A DNA stretch of 64,000 nucleotides from Winogradskyella sp. PG-2 (GCF_000828715.1 NZ_AP014583.1:232501-296500); one strand, 5' to 3'. Positions 47,305-56,019 are shown, counted from the first letter of the stretch. Notes: generated by a model not told the origin, from the letters alone. Translations and numbers: made by a program.

Positions 47305-47401
47305 AAATAATTAGCTATCAATTAAGTTATGATTTTTTACCCTCTATAAATAAATCATCGTTAATTACTTATAAGACACAATACTTTTAGATTGGTCACA
47401 A
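47305..47401 (-). repeat. Tandem noncoding unit A
   Basis: First of two diverged copies in the 377-base gene-free gap between ruvX and dapD. Shared blocks on the plus strand: AGCTATCAATTAA (47313), TAAGACAC (47372), then exactly 14 bases, then GGTCACAA (47394). Together with the hairpin at 47272-47304 it forms a unit of about 130 bases. On the minus strand the order is TTGTGACC, 14 bases, GTGTCTTA, a variable AT-rich part, then the terminator. Candidate small RNA gene or mobile repeat; no plausible ORF. Confidence 0.6.
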
Positions 47402-47420
47402 ATTATTTTTACAGTTTTAT

Positions 47421-47462
47421 AAAAAAAAGAAAACTCCTCAATCTTAAGGGGAGAGGAGTTTT
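47421..47462 (-). terminator. Terminator-like hairpin of tandem unit B
   Basis: Stem AAAACTCCTC / GAGGAGTTTT (47430-47439, 47453-47462). On the minus strand it is followed by TTTTCTTTTTTTT, a strong U-tract; on the plus strand only four T follow. Confidence 0.75.
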
Positions 47463-47562
47463 CGAAATCAGCTATTAATTAAATTCTCAGATAAAGTTAT
47501 TTAGAAATAAATTATCATCATTTAATTATTAGTAAGACACTGCTTTTTTGAATAGGTCACAA
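47463..47562 (-). repeat. Tandem noncoding unit B
   Basis: Second copy: AGCTATTAATTAA (47470), TAAGACAC (47533), 14 bases, GGTCACAA (47555). The copies are offset by 157-161 bases. The hairpin arms differ fully in sequence between A and B while keeping shape, which suggests selection for the fold. Between 47563 and 47629 lies the dapD upstream region with TTG at 47580 and a near-consensus TATCTTTA at 47600. Confidence 0.6.
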
Positions 47563-47629
47563 TTTTCCACAAATATTTTTTGAAAGGTTGTAATGCCCTT
47601 ATCTTTACGGCTTAATTTTACAGTTAAAT

Positions 47630-48445
47630 ATGACACAATTACAATCTATTATAGAGAACGCTTGGAATGACCGTTCACAACTAAAAAATGAAGAAACTAT
47701 TAATGCCGTAAGAAGCGTTATTGATCTTATTGATTCTGGGAGCTTAAGAGTCGCAGAACCTATTGAAGGTGGTTGGCAAGTTAACGAATGGGTAAAAAAA
47801 GCTGTGGTTTTATACTTTCCTATTCAGAAAATGGAAACCTTTGAAGTTGGTATTTTTGAATATCACGACAAAATTCCTCTAAAACGTAATTATGCCGAAA
47901 AAGGAATTAGAGTTGTACCTCATGCAGTAGCAAGACACGGAGCCTATATTTCGCCTGGTACTATTTTAATGCCAAGTTATGTAAATATTGGAGCTTATGT
48001 AGATGAAGGTACTATGATAGATACATGGGCTACAGTTGGTAGCTGCGCACAGATTGGTAAAAATGTACATCTTTCTGGTGGAGTTGGTATTGGTGGTGTT
48101 TTAGAACCTTTACAAGCAGCTCCAGTTATTATTGAAGATGGTGCATTTATTGGTAGTCGTTGTATTGTTGTTGAAGGAGTTCGTGTTGAGAAAGAAGCTG
48201 TTTTAGGTGCTAATGTGGTTTTAACCATGAGTACAAAAATTATTGATATTACTGGTGATGAGCCTGTTGAAACAAAAGGTGTTGTTCCTGCGCGTTCTGT
48301 TGTTATTCCAGGAAGTTATACTAAAAAATTCAAAGCAGGTGAATTCCAAGTCCCTTGTGCTTTAATTATAGGAAAACGTAAAGAAAGTACAGATAAAAAA
48401 ACCTCTCTTAATGATGCTTTACGTGAGTATGATGTAGCGGTTTAA
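47630..48445 (+). CDS. dapD: Tetrahydrodipicolinate N-succinyltransferase
   Basis: Lysine/meso-diaminopimelate pathway: succinyl-CoA and tetrahydrodipicolinate give N-succinyl-2-amino-6-ketopimelate. 271 residues, family length. N-terminal helical domain, then a left-handed beta-helix of hexapeptide repeats (ISPGTILMPSYVNIGAYVDE, GTMIDTWATVGSCAQIGKNV, IIEDGAFIGSRCIVVEGVRV), and the C-terminal IPGSYTKKFKAGEFQVPCAL. Supplies cell-wall precursor. Closed by its own terminator. Confidence 0.97.
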   Translation: MTQLQSIIENAWNDRSQLKNEETINAVRSVIDLIDSGSLRVAEPIEGGWQVNEWVKKAVVLYFPIQKMETFEVGIFEYHDKIPLKRNYAEKGIRVVPHAVARHGAYISPGTILMPSYVNIGAYVDEGTMIDTWATVGSCAQIGKNVHLSGGVGIGGVLEPLQAAPVIIEDGAFIGSRCIVVEGVRVEKEAVLGANVVLTMSTKIIDITGDEPVETKGVVPARSVVIPGSYTKKFKAGEFQVPCALIIGKRKESTDKKTSLNDALREYDVAV

Positions 48446-48482
48446 TATACTGTTACAAGAAATCTTAAAAACTTTAAATTCT

Positions 48483-48526
48483 AAATTCCAATATGAATCG
48501 CATTCTATTGGAATTTGGTGTTTTTT
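48483..48526 (+). terminator. Terminator of dapD
   Basis: Stem AAATTCCAATA / TATTGGAATTT with an inner GAAT-CGC-ATTC stem, followed by GGTG and six T. Thirty-seven bases after the dapD stop. Confidence 0.75.
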
Positions 48527-48548
48527 ATTTGTAATTTGAATTTTCAAT

Positions 48549-49616
48549 ATGAAAGTATTAATCATTCAACAAAAAATGATAGGTGATGTTTTAGCAACAA
48601 GCATTTTGTTTGAAGCTATAAAACACAAGTATCCTGATGCTGAATTACATTATGTACTCAATTCACATACCTATCCTGTTGTTGAAGGTAACCCTTTTAT
48701 AGATCAGTTTCATTTTTTTACACCTGAATACGAGAATAGTAAACGAAAATTATGGCATTTTGTTAATCAATTGCGAAAGGAAAATTATGATGTAGTTATA
48801 GATGTGTATTCACAAATCTCTAGTCATCTTATTTCATTAAGATCTAAAGCCAAAACTAAAATATCTATTGATAAAGGTCACAATGCATTAATTTTTAATC
48901 ACAGATTTGAGCACAAAATAAAACCAGATACAACTGCAGGATTAGCAATTGAAAATAGAATGCAATTATTACAACCCTTAGATATTGATCCTTCTATAAT
49001 TGTAAGACCTAAAATTTATTTGACTAATTCTGAAAAAACGAATGCTAAACAGTTTTTAGAAGTTAATGGTATTAATTTAAGTAAACCATTATTTATGATT
49101 GGTGTTTTAGGTAGTGGAAATAATAAAACGTATCCTTTTGATTACATGGCTAAAGTGATTGAGAGTGTAGTTTCTAAGCAACCTGAAAGTCAAATCTTAT
49201 TCAACTATATTCCTAAACAAGAAACCAAAGCAAAAGCAATTTTAGAGTTATGCGCTTCAGAAACAAAAAAGCAAATTTACTTTGAGGTTTTTGGAAAAAG
49301 TTTGAGAGATTTTTTAGCGATAACATCACACTGCACTGCTTTAATTGGTAATGAAGGTGGAGCTATAAATATGGCAAAAGCTTTAAGTATTCCAACCTTT
49401 ACTATTTTCTCTCCTTGGATTAAAAAAGAAGCTTGGAATATGTTTGATGATGGAGTAAAACATGTTTCAGTGCATCTTAGAGATTATGATGACACTAAAT
49501 ATGCAAATATTAAACATCCTAAGGAATTAAAATCTAAAGCTTCAGAATTGTATCAACAATTTAAACCTATCTATTTCAAAGAAGAATTGACTAGATTTTT
49601 AAAACAATTTAGCTAG
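48549..49616 (+). CDS. Glycosyltransferase family 9 (heptosyltransferase-like)
   Basis: 355 residues, GT-B fold, cytoplasmic face of the inner membrane. MKVLIIQQKMIGDVLATSIL is the classic GT9 start, with YPDAELHYVLN after it; the donor-site half has MIGVLGSGNNKTYPFDYMAK and TALIGNEGGAINMAKALSIP. GT9 enzymes add heptose (or related sugars) to LPS inner core. First gene of the surface-glycan cluster; its 3' end overlaps the convergent GT2 gene by eight bases. Confidence 0.92.
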   Translation: MKVLIIQQKMIGDVLATSILFEAIKHKYPDAELHYVLNSHTYPVVEGNPFIDQFHFFTPEYENSKRKLWHFVNQLRKENYDVVIDVYSQISSHLISLRSKAKTKISIDKGHNALIFNHRFEHKIKPDTTAGLAIENRMQLLQPLDIDPSIIVRPKIYLTNSEKTNAKQFLEVNGINLSKPLFMIGVLGSGNNKTYPFDYMAKVIESVVSKQPESQILFNYIPKQETKAKAILELCASETKKQIYFEVFGKSLRDFLAITSHCTALIGNEGGAINMAKALSIPTFTIFSPWIKKEAWNMFDDGVKHVSVHLRDYDDTKYANIKHPKELKSKASELYQQFKPIYFKEELTRFLKQFS

Positions 49617-50433
49617 TTTTTTTAATTCCATGCTCAGTCCACTTTAAATTTTCTTTCTTTACCTTGGCTCTAATAGCCAAATTACGGTCTAAAGATTCTT
49701 GTGTTTTATAGCCTCTAGCATGATCTAAATGCAAACAAATAGCCTTATATCTAATCTGCTTTGTTTTAATATCATTATTAATTAGACGTTCACCCAACTC
49801 TCTATCTGGACCACCATATTGCATACGCTCGTCATAACCATTAATTGCAATTAAATCTGCTTTCCAAGCTGAAGAATTGCAATTATTAAAAGTAGCACCT
49901 GTAGGAGTAAGTACATCCAAAAACTTTGCTAAACCATCTTTAACTGATAATTTTAAAGTGTTTTTACTACCTAACTCACCTTTAGACTTTAACCATTTTA
50001 CATCGAAGCAATTGTGTGTTTTAATATCACCTTCTGAAATAGTTTCACTCAAATCCATATTCAATTTACAATAACCGCCAGATAAGAAATAGCCTTCTTC
50101 TGCATGTTTGGCATGAGTTTCCACAAAATCTTTACGAGGAATACAATCACCATCTGTAAATAAGATGTATTCATTTTTTGCCATGACTATAGCTTCATTC
50201 AAAATCTTTTGACGTCTATAGCCTTTATCTTCATGCCATGCATGTATAATATTCACAGGATAATCTGCTTTGAATCGATCAATCATTTCCTTAGTCTCAC
50301 TAGTAGATCCATCATCAGCTATAATAACATCAAAATTTTTATACGTCTGAACACTATAACCATATAAAACCTTTTCTAACCAATCAATTTTATTATATGT
50401 GGCAATAATTACTGTAATATTAGGTAATGCCAT
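49609..50433 (-). CDS. Glycosyltransferase family 2, paralogue 1
   Basis: 274 residues, GT-A fold. ITVIIATYNKIDWLEKVLYG, IIADDGSTSETKE and YILFTDGDCIPRKDF (the DxD-type metal motif DGD) mark GT2; the C-terminal half GYDERMQYGGPDRELGERL is the galactosyltransferase-type (Glyco_transf_7C) segment. About half its residues match the neighbouring gene at 50440-51261, indicating an old tandem duplication. Probable role in LPS core or surface glycan. Converges on the GT9 gene with an eight-base overlap. Confidence 0.92.
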   Translation of the reverse strand: MALPNITVIIATYNKIDWLEKVLYGYSVQTYKNFDVIIADDGSTSETKEMIDRFKADYPVNIIHAWHEDKGYRRQKILNEAIVMAKNEYILFTDGDCIPRKDFVETHAKHAEEGYFLSGGYCKLNMDLSETISEGDIKTHNCFDVKWLKSKGELGSKNTLKLSVKDGLAKFLDVLTPTGATFNNCNSSAWKADLIAINGYDERMQYGGPDRELGERLINNDIKTKQIRYKAICLHLDHARGYKTQESLDRNLAIRAKVKKENLKWTEHGIKKTS

Positions 50434-50439
50434 GGCATA

Positions 50440-51261
50440 TTATTTTTTAATACCAAATTTGGTATATGTTGATTTATTCTTTTTCGTTTCTAATCTTATA
50501 TCCTTATTTAATGATTCTGACTTATCATTTTTGTAAGGTCTATCGTGGTGCAAATGTAAGCAAATAGTACTGTATCGGACTTGCAAAAATACAACACCAT
50601 TGTTCTTCATACGTTCACCAACTTCCCTATCTTCTCCTCCATATTTCATACGTTCATCAAAACCATTTACTTCTAAGATATCCGTTTTGTAACAGGATAC
50701 ATTCATCCCATCAAAGGTTGCTTTTGTTGGTGTTAATGCATTTAGAAGATTGGCTTTAAATTTTGACTTGGTTAGCTTATTAAATTTAAAGCTTTTGGGT
50801 TGACCTTGTACAATTAACCAATCTTTATCAAAACAGTTTTGCTGTGAAATAATCTCTGTTGAAATTTGGTCGGAAATCGATTTTGTTAATTTAAAATAAC
50901 CACCTGACAATGCACATTTTCGTTTACTCAAATACTTGTGTGTTGCGACAAAATCTTTACGTGCTATACAATCTCCATCAGTAAAAATAAGATAATGTCC
51001 ATTTGATGCCAATATTGCTTTATTCAAAATCTTGGTTTTCTGAAAACCATCATCCTCGTGCCAAACATGGATTATACTTATATCAGTTTTTAAAGAGAAC
51101 TCATCAACAACTTTCTTTGTTCTATCATCTGAACCATCATCTGCAATTATAATTTCAAAACCTTTTATAGTTTGAATACTGTAACTATGTAACACCAACT
51201 CCAACCATCTTGGTTGGTTATATGTACTTATAATTACTGAAGTTTGTTGATTAGATTCCAT
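50440..51261 (-). CDS. Glycosyltransferase family 2, paralogue 2
   Basis: 273 residues, same layout as its downstream neighbour: TSVIISTYNQPRWLELVLHS, IIADDGSDDRTKK, YLIFTDGDCIARKDF and GFDERMKYGGEDREVGERM. Upstream gene of the two-gene minus-strand operon (six-base gap). A TATTTTTG box lies five bases before the ATG, implying a leaderless start. Confidence 0.92.
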   Translation of the reverse strand: MESNQQTSVIISTYNQPRWLELVLHSYSIQTIKGFEIIIADDGSDDRTKKVVDEFSLKTDISIIHVWHEDDGFQKTKILNKAILASNGHYLIFTDGDCIARKDFVATHKYLSKRKCALSGGYFKLTKSISDQISTEIISQQNCFDKDWLIVQGQPKSFKFNKLTKSKFKANLLNALTPTKATFDGMNVSCYKTDILEVNGFDERMKYGGEDREVGERMKNNGVVFLQVRYSTICLHLHHDRPYKNDKSESLNKDIRLETKKNKSTYTKFGIKK

Positions 51262-51266
51262 AAGCG

Positions 51267-51274
51267 CAAAAATA
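51267..51274 (-). promoter_or_regulatory. -7 promoter box of the GT2 pair (leaderless)
   Basis: TATTTTTG on the minus strand, five bases before ATG 51261; fits TAnnTTTG. Confidence 0.45.
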
Positions 51275-51296
51275 CTATTTTTACAGCAGTGAATTT

Positions 51297-52064
51297 ATGT
51301 GTATGCTAAAACTATCTGGAGTCATTATTACATTTAACGAAGAACGAAACATTGAGAAATGTTTACAATCTTTAGTTAATGTTGTTGATGAAATTGTAGT
51401 AGTAGATTCAAATTCAACAGACAATACCAAAAAGATATGCGAACGCTATAACGTCAACTTCATTACACAAGAATTTTTAGGGTATATAGAACAAAAAAAC
51501 TTTGCTTTAGACCAAGCTAGCTATAATCATATCATATCTTTAGATGGAGACGAAGCTTTATCTGAAGAACTTCAAAAATCTATACTTACTTTAAAAACCA
51601 ATTGGAATTTTGATGGTTATTATACAAATCGTTTTAATAATTTTTGTGGTCAATGGATTAAATATTCAGACTGGTATCCTAATAAAAAGCTTCGGGTTTT
51701 TGATAGACGAAAGGCTGAATGGAAAGGTCTAAATCCTCATGACAACGTACAACTTTACGATGAGAGCGCACAAATTGGTCATTTAAATGGTGATATTTTA
51801 CATTGGACGTATCGCACTTATGACGAAATGGATAAAAAGACGGATTATTTTTCTACAATAGCCGCAAAAGCCTACTATGATAATCATAAGACGGCTCCAA
51901 TAATTAAGTTACTTTGGAACCCTTCATGGGCCTTTTTTAAAGCATTCTTTTTAAGACTTGGATTTTTAGATGGATTAAATGGATTTAGAATTTGCTATCA
52001 GACAGGAAAAATCACCTATTTAAAATATCTTAAATTACGTAAGTTATATAGAGCAATTAGTTAA
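51297..52064 (+). CDS. Glycosyltransferase family 2 (WaaE/KdtX-like)
   Basis: 255 residues. LSGVIITFNEERNIEKCLQS, EIVVVDSNSTDNTKKICERY, ISLDGDEALSEEL and the aromatic stretch FNNFCGQWIKYSDWYPNKKL identify the WaaE/KdtX group of GT2 enzymes, which in enterobacteria add glucose to the LPS inner core. A hydrophobic amphipathic end (NPSWAFFKAFFLRLGFLDG) may hold it at the membrane. ATG 51297 or 51303 could be used. Its TAA interlocks with the stop of the convergent kinase-like gene (TTAA, 52061-52064). Confidence 0.92.
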   Translation: MCMLKLSGVIITFNEERNIEKCLQSLVNVVDEIVVVDSNSTDNTKKICERYNVNFITQEFLGYIEQKNFALDQASYNHIISLDGDEALSEELQKSILTLKTNWNFDGYYTNRFNNFCGQWIKYSDWYPNKKLRVFDRRKAEWKGLNPHDNVQLYDESAQIGHLNGDILHWTYRTYDEMDKKTDYFSTIAAKAYYDNHKTAPIIKLLWNPSWAFFKAFFLRLGFLDGLNGFRICYQTGKITYLKYLKLRKLYRAIS

Positions 52065-52834
52065 CGTCTTTTTTTTCTCCAAAAAAAATACCTCTTTTTA
52101 AAAGCTTCTTTCTTCTTAAAACTAGATGAAAATTTTTCCGAAAAGAAATACATCCGCTTTCTTACTTCACCATGTGGCTTATTAATTAGCTTAGCGTATT
52201 CATCACTAATAATATCTAGCATATAATCTTTTGGTGATAAACGCGCAAAATTGGCTAATCGTTCATTATAACTAAGCGTTTTAAAATCCATTCTATTGAG
52301 ATCTACCAAATAAAAATCGTAGCCATTATCCACTTTTTTTATCAATGTATTTCCTGGAGAATGATCTAAAAAATGAATACCATTTTCGTGTAATTGAAAT
52401 GTAAATTGAGTAAACCTCCTTAATATATTTTCATAGTCTTCACACTGAGGTTCATCTATTAATTTACGGATTGTAAAATCATAGTCTAATTGTTTACTTA
52501 TATAGTAACTTTTTCCGAATGAGAATAATGATTTAAATTCTATATAAGCCTCAGGTGTAGGAGTTAATATGCCAGATGAGAGTAATTTTTCAGCATATAG
52601 AAAAGATCGCTCTGCTTTACTCTTTCTAAAAAAACGATATACTATTTTGTTAACTAAATTAGGGACTTTAAAGCCTTTTATATTATATAAAACACCATCT
52701 ACATCAATGATTTTAATAACATTTCTGTATCCTGTCCCGATTAGCTCACCTTGATGTCCAAAGCTATTTATTGTAGTTATTAACCTTTCTTTGGTGAGTG
52801 AAGAGTTAGAATGTATTTTAATAGTTAAAGACAT
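52061..52834 (-). CDS. Kdo/heptose kinase-like protein (InaA/WaaP superfamily)
   Basis: 257 residues from ATG 52834 (MSLTIKIHSNSS). A small kinase fold: phosphate-contact and Lys region VLYNIKGFKVPNLVNKIVY, then HFLDHSPGNTLIKK (catalytic loop D-H-S-P-G-N) and YDFYLVDLNRMDF (metal Asp). This matches 3-deoxy-D-manno-octulosonic acid kinase/InaA proteins, which phosphorylate inner-core sugars of LPS. The upstream frame to 52861 overlaps the -7 box and is rejected as coding. Basic C-terminus (KKRYFFWRKKRR) may contact membrane phospholipids. Confidence 0.85.
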   Translation of the reverse strand: MSLTIKIHSNSSLTKERLITTINSFGHQGELIGTGYRNVIKIIDVDGVLYNIKGFKVPNLVNKIVYRFFRKSKAERSFLYAEKLLSSGILTPTPEAYIEFKSLFSFGKSYYISKQLDYDFTIRKLIDEPQCEDYENILRRFTQFTFQLHENGIHFLDHSPGNTLIKKVDNGYDFYLVDLNRMDFKTLSYNERLANFARLSPKDYMLDIISDEYAKLINKPHGEVRKRMYFFSEKFSSSFKKKEAFKKRYFFWRKKRR

Positions 52835-52858
52835 GAAAGTATTAGTCAACTTAAGCTG

Positions 52859-52889
52859 CAAAAGTAAGTATTTAAAATGTGCTGTTCAA
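52859..52889 (-). promoter_or_regulatory. Promoter of the Kdo-kinase-like gene
   Basis: Minus-strand TACTTTTG (52859-52866) with TTG (52887-52889) twenty bases upstream; the box is 24 bases from ATG 52834. Confidence 0.45.
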
Positions 52890-52927
52890 ATCACAAAACA
52901 TACAGGTATAGGAAATAAATAATTTAG

Positions 52928-52935
52928 TAAATTTG
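52928..52935 (+). promoter_or_regulatory. -7 promoter box of the rhamnosyltransferase-like gene
   Basis: TAAATTTG, 20 bases before the ATG at 52956; fits TAnnTTTG. No -33 TTG found. Confidence 0.4.
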
Positions 52936-52955
52936 TCCTTATCTAATCACCATTC

Positions 52956-53807
52956 ATGTTTAAACATTACCTAATTACACGTTTTAACCTAAAGAATAAA
53001 AATTGGGATGTAACTAAGAATAATGAATCGCTTTTAACGCGTGAATGGATGACACATCGTATTAGTCTATTCGAAAATTTCTGTTTACCATCTGTGGCAA
53101 GTCAAACCAACAAAGAATTTTGTTGGTTATTATTTTTTGATTCCACTACTGACAATGACTTTAAAGAAACGTTCCAATTATTATTAAAACCCTACCCTCA
53201 TTTTAAAGCATTTTTTATAGACGGCATGGATGCATTTCATTCGTCTATTAAATCTTACATTGATGAGGATGCTAAAGATACCTCTTACATTATTACTTCT
53301 AGAATAGATAATGATGATTGTATTCATAAAGACTACATTAAAACGATTCAGCTACAATTTCAGTCGCAAGATTTTATGGCTATTGATATTCTAAAGGGCT
53401 ATTCTTTACAAGTGTCACCAGATATTATGTTGGGAAAAAAAGAGCATATTTTTAATCCATTTATAAGTTTGATTGAAAAAAATGAAAGTCCAAAAACTGT
53501 TTGGTTTAGCGATCATAACATGTGGAAAAAAGAATCACGACGAATCGAAATTGCTAACAAGCGCTTATGGATGTCTATTATTCACGAAAAGAATAAAGTA
53601 AATGAATTTGATGGTTATGATAATGTAAATTGGGATAAAGTAAAATCAGACTTTATTGTTTCTAAAGTCATTGATACTAAAGTTTCAAAAGATATCATTC
53701 CTCGCAAACAATGGAGCTATTTGAGTTTTAAAAATAAACTCTATGTTAATTATGTTTTGATAAGTAAAAAGTTAAAAAAAGCTCTAGGTTTATATAAAAT
53801 TAAGTAA
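52956..53807 (+). CDS. Putative rhamnosyltransferase-like glycosyltransferase
   Basis: 283 residues. FKHYLITRFNLK at the start, LLTREWMTHRISLFENFCLP, FCWLLFFDSTTDNDF and the metal-type motif SRIDNDDCIHKDYI agree with the putative rhamnosyl transferase family (PF11316), a GT-A type fold. Donor and acceptor are unknown. Stands between the kinase-like gene (divergent) and a GT4 gene 37 bases downstream. Confidence 0.82.
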   Translation: MFKHYLITRFNLKNKNWDVTKNNESLLTREWMTHRISLFENFCLPSVASQTNKEFCWLLFFDSTTDNDFKETFQLLLKPYPHFKAFFIDGMDAFHSSIKSYIDEDAKDTSYIITSRIDNDDCIHKDYIKTIQLQFQSQDFMAIDILKGYSLQVSPDIMLGKKEHIFNPFISLIEKNESPKTVWFSDHNMWKKESRRIEIANKRLWMSIIHEKNKVNEFDGYDNVNWDKVKSDFIVSKVIDTKVSKDIIPRKQWSYLSFKNKLYVNYVLISKKLKKALGLYKIK

Positions 53808-53844
53808 GGTTGAAATTCTTACTTTTACACTCACTAAATTTCCT

Positions 53845-54957
53845 TTGTTAATGCGATTAATACAATTTACAGCTTCCAATGGTTGGAGAGGTCACGAGCA
53901 AAAAATCATCTATTTATATGAAGCTTTTAAAACTGAAGGCCACGTTGAGGATCAATGGATTGTTTGCCCTCAAGATTCTGAATTATTTCGCATTGCAACA
54001 GATAAAGGAATGCAAGTCATTCCTTTTGAATATAAATCGGAATACAGCTTGTCTTATGCAAAGGCATTTAAAAAATTAGCTGAAAAAAAAAGAGCATCAG
54101 TTATTTTTATTCATAGCAGTAAGGCTCATACAATTGCAGTGCTTTCAAAATTTGTTTTTAAATCTAAAGTACCATTAGTACTTTGCCGAACCTTGATAAA
54201 ACGTGTAGACACTAACTTTTTTAGAAAGTGGAAATACAACTATAAAGGCATTAAAAAAATTATTTGTGTATCACAGCCTGTAGTAGAGTCTTTAAAATTT
54301 GCAGTTAAAGACCATAGTAGGTTTACAGTAATTGGCAGCGTAACCGATATTAATAAGTTTAAAAAGCAAGAAGCAACAGGTGTGTTACATAATGAATTTA
54401 GTATTCCTAAAGATTATAAACTCATTGGAAACATTGCTGAATTCACAGGCTTCAAAGACCATTATACATGGATAGATACTGTTGAGATTCTTGTGAAAGA
54501 GAATAAAATTAAAGCCAAATACATACTTGTTGGTAAAGGAAGTATGGAACAAGATATTAGGGATTATGTTGAAGAAAAAGGGTTGAGTAAGAATATAATT
54601 TTTACTGGCTTTAGACGTGATATACCTGAAATTCTGCCAGAATTAGACTTATTTTTATTTACATCTAATAATGAGCCAACTGGAGGTGTTCTTTTAGAAT
54701 CTTATGCTTGTAAAGTTCCTATAGTTGCTGCAGATGCTGGAGGTATATCTGAAGTTATCGTTGATGGTGAAACTGGTCTTTTAGCAAAAGTGGGCAATGC
54801 AAAAGATTTTGCTGCTAAAGTAACTTTATTAATGAATGATAATGCACTACAAAATAAGTTGACTTCTAATGGTTACCAATATCTTTTAGATAATTTTACA
54901 AAATCAGTTATCGCCAAAAAGATGTATAATGAATTAGCTAAGCATCAACTTGAATAG
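53845..54957 (+). CDS. Glycosyltransferase family 4
   Basis: 370 residues, GT-B fold. The N-terminal half (LIQFTASNGWRGHEQKIIYL) is an acceptor domain; the C-terminal half carries KYILVGKGSMEQDIRDYV, GFRRDIPEILPELDLFLFTS and the family motif EPTGGVLLESYACKVPIVAA with a retaining-GT4 E-x7-E arrangement (E in NNEPTGG and E in LLESYA). Likely adds a sugar to LPS core or a surface glycan. Overlaps the convergent ATP-grasp gene by twenty bases. Confidence 0.92.
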   Translation: MLMRLIQFTASNGWRGHEQKIIYLYEAFKTEGHVEDQWIVCPQDSELFRIATDKGMQVIPFEYKSEYSLSYAKAFKKLAEKKRASVIFIHSSKAHTIAVLSKFVFKSKVPLVLCRTLIKRVDTNFFRKWKYNYKGIKKIICVSQPVVESLKFAVKDHSRFTVIGSVTDINKFKKQEATGVLHNEFSIPKDYKLIGNIAEFTGFKDHYTWIDTVEILVKENKIKAKYILVGKGSMEQDIRDYVEEKGLSKNIIFTGFRRDIPEILPELDLFLFTSNNEPTGGVLLESYACKVPIVAADAGGISEVIVDGETGLLAKVGNAKDFAAKVTLLMNDNALQNKLTSNGYQYLLDNFTKSVIAKKMYNELAKHQLE

Positions 54958-55828
54958 GCAATTTTATTAAATTTCCCATTTTTTTATTTAAAGACTCTAT
55001 GTAGTTACGTTTCATACCGCCTTTATGGAAAAAAGTTAGTTCACCAAAATAAACTTTAGATCCAATCGCATACAAATCAACTCTAATAAAGATAAAGTCT
55101 TTAGATAAAATCTTTGATAATCTTACCATCTCTTCAAAATTTTCAGGCTTTTCAATGGTCTGTTTTAAATGATTTTGAGTAATAGCTTCAGGTTCAATTT
55201 TTTTCCAATCAATAGTATAATAAGTTTCCTTTATTCTATCATCTTCAAAAGTTTTAACATGAATATATTTGGGTACACCATGAAAGCACATAAATTTATA
55301 ATCAACGATATGATCATTATCTAACTGATCAAGATATTTTTCAGCTATAATTCTTGGCTTGATATCTTTATATATATATTCTTTGTACTTATTAAAATAA
55401 TTAGTGTTGATGTATTTTTTCAATTTTAACTTCGCATCATCCCAATTAAGTTGAGCCTTATCCTTGACTATTATATTATAACCTGAACCATGTGTTCCTT
55501 TTAATACAAATTTATTTGGCAAATCATTAAGATTAATAGCCTCTACATTATCATACACTTCGATTAAATCATTTAAATACTTTTCGCCTATTTTTTCTTT
55601 AATAAAATCTCGAACTTCAAATTTATCAACATATTTTTGATAGTCTTGCTTATAGAGATTCAGCTTCAGCCATTGTATTTTATCAGCAAATTCTTTAGGT
55701 TGTTCTAAATTTAAATGTCTCTTATTTTTTAAGTAAAAATGCGTCTTTAAATACGCTTCAACTTGATTTGGTTTATTATTCAAAAATTTAGAAAGTAATT
55801 GATAATACTTCCGCTCTAAAAAATTCAT
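54938..55828 (-). CDS. TupA-like ATP-grasp protein
   Basis: 296 residues from ATG 55828 (MNFLERKYYQLLSKFLNN); a TTG at 55885 would add a hydrophobic N-terminal helix. ADKIQWLKLNLYKQDYQKYVDK is the typical opening, then LPNKFVLKGTHGSGYNIIVK (ATP-binding Lys and Gly loop), PRIIAEKYLDQLDNDHIVDYKFMCF-type segments, and FIRVDLYAIGSKVYFGELTFFHKGG, where the metal-binding Asp and Glu sit. This is the TupA-like ATP-grasp family (PF14305), named from teichuronopeptide synthesis, and often found in polysaccharide clusters. It may attach an amino acid to a glycan; that is inference. Confidence 0.85.
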   Translation of the reverse strand: MNFLERKYYQLLSKFLNNKPNQVEAYLKTHFYLKNKRHLNLEQPKEFADKIQWLKLNLYKQDYQKYVDKFEVRDFIKEKIGEKYLNDLIEVYDNVEAINLNDLPNKFVLKGTHGSGYNIIVKDKAQLNWDDAKLKLKKYINTNYFNKYKEYIYKDIKPRIIAEKYLDQLDNDHIVDYKFMCFHGVPKYIHVKTFEDDRIKETYYTIDWKKIEPEAITQNHLKQTIEKPENFEEMVRLSKILSKDFIFIRVDLYAIGSKVYFGELTFFHKGGMKRNYIESLNKKMGNLIKLPIQVDA

Positions 55829-55947
55829 ATACGTAAAAATGGTTATGAATGTAAATGTAAAAATTAAAGAAATTAATAGTGTCAAATCTTATAATTTTCT
55901 CAATAAATAAATAGCGCATTAGATTTTAAAAGATTAACCCCGTATCG

Positions 55948-55955
55948 TATCTTTG
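55948..55955 (+). promoter_or_regulatory. -7 promoter box upstream of the CCA-enzyme operon
   Basis: TATCTTTG, 64 bases before ATG 56020; fits TAnnTTTG. -33 not clear. Confidence 0.35.
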
Positions 55956-56019
55956 CACAGCTAGAAATCACAGTCTTTTTTCTTTAACATTTATAGAATA
56001 ACTGTGACTAAAACTCCAT

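Noticed and set aside
47253..47321. Longer ruvX with 23 extra N-terminal residues
   Set aside because: The extension is encoded by the terminator hairpin and the -7 box, and RuvX proteins normally begin MGRILAIDYG.
47345..47530. Tiny ORFs M-I-Y-L and M-M-I-I-Y-F in the tandem units
   Set aside because: Only four to six codons with no conserved start context; more likely chance in AT-rich sequence.
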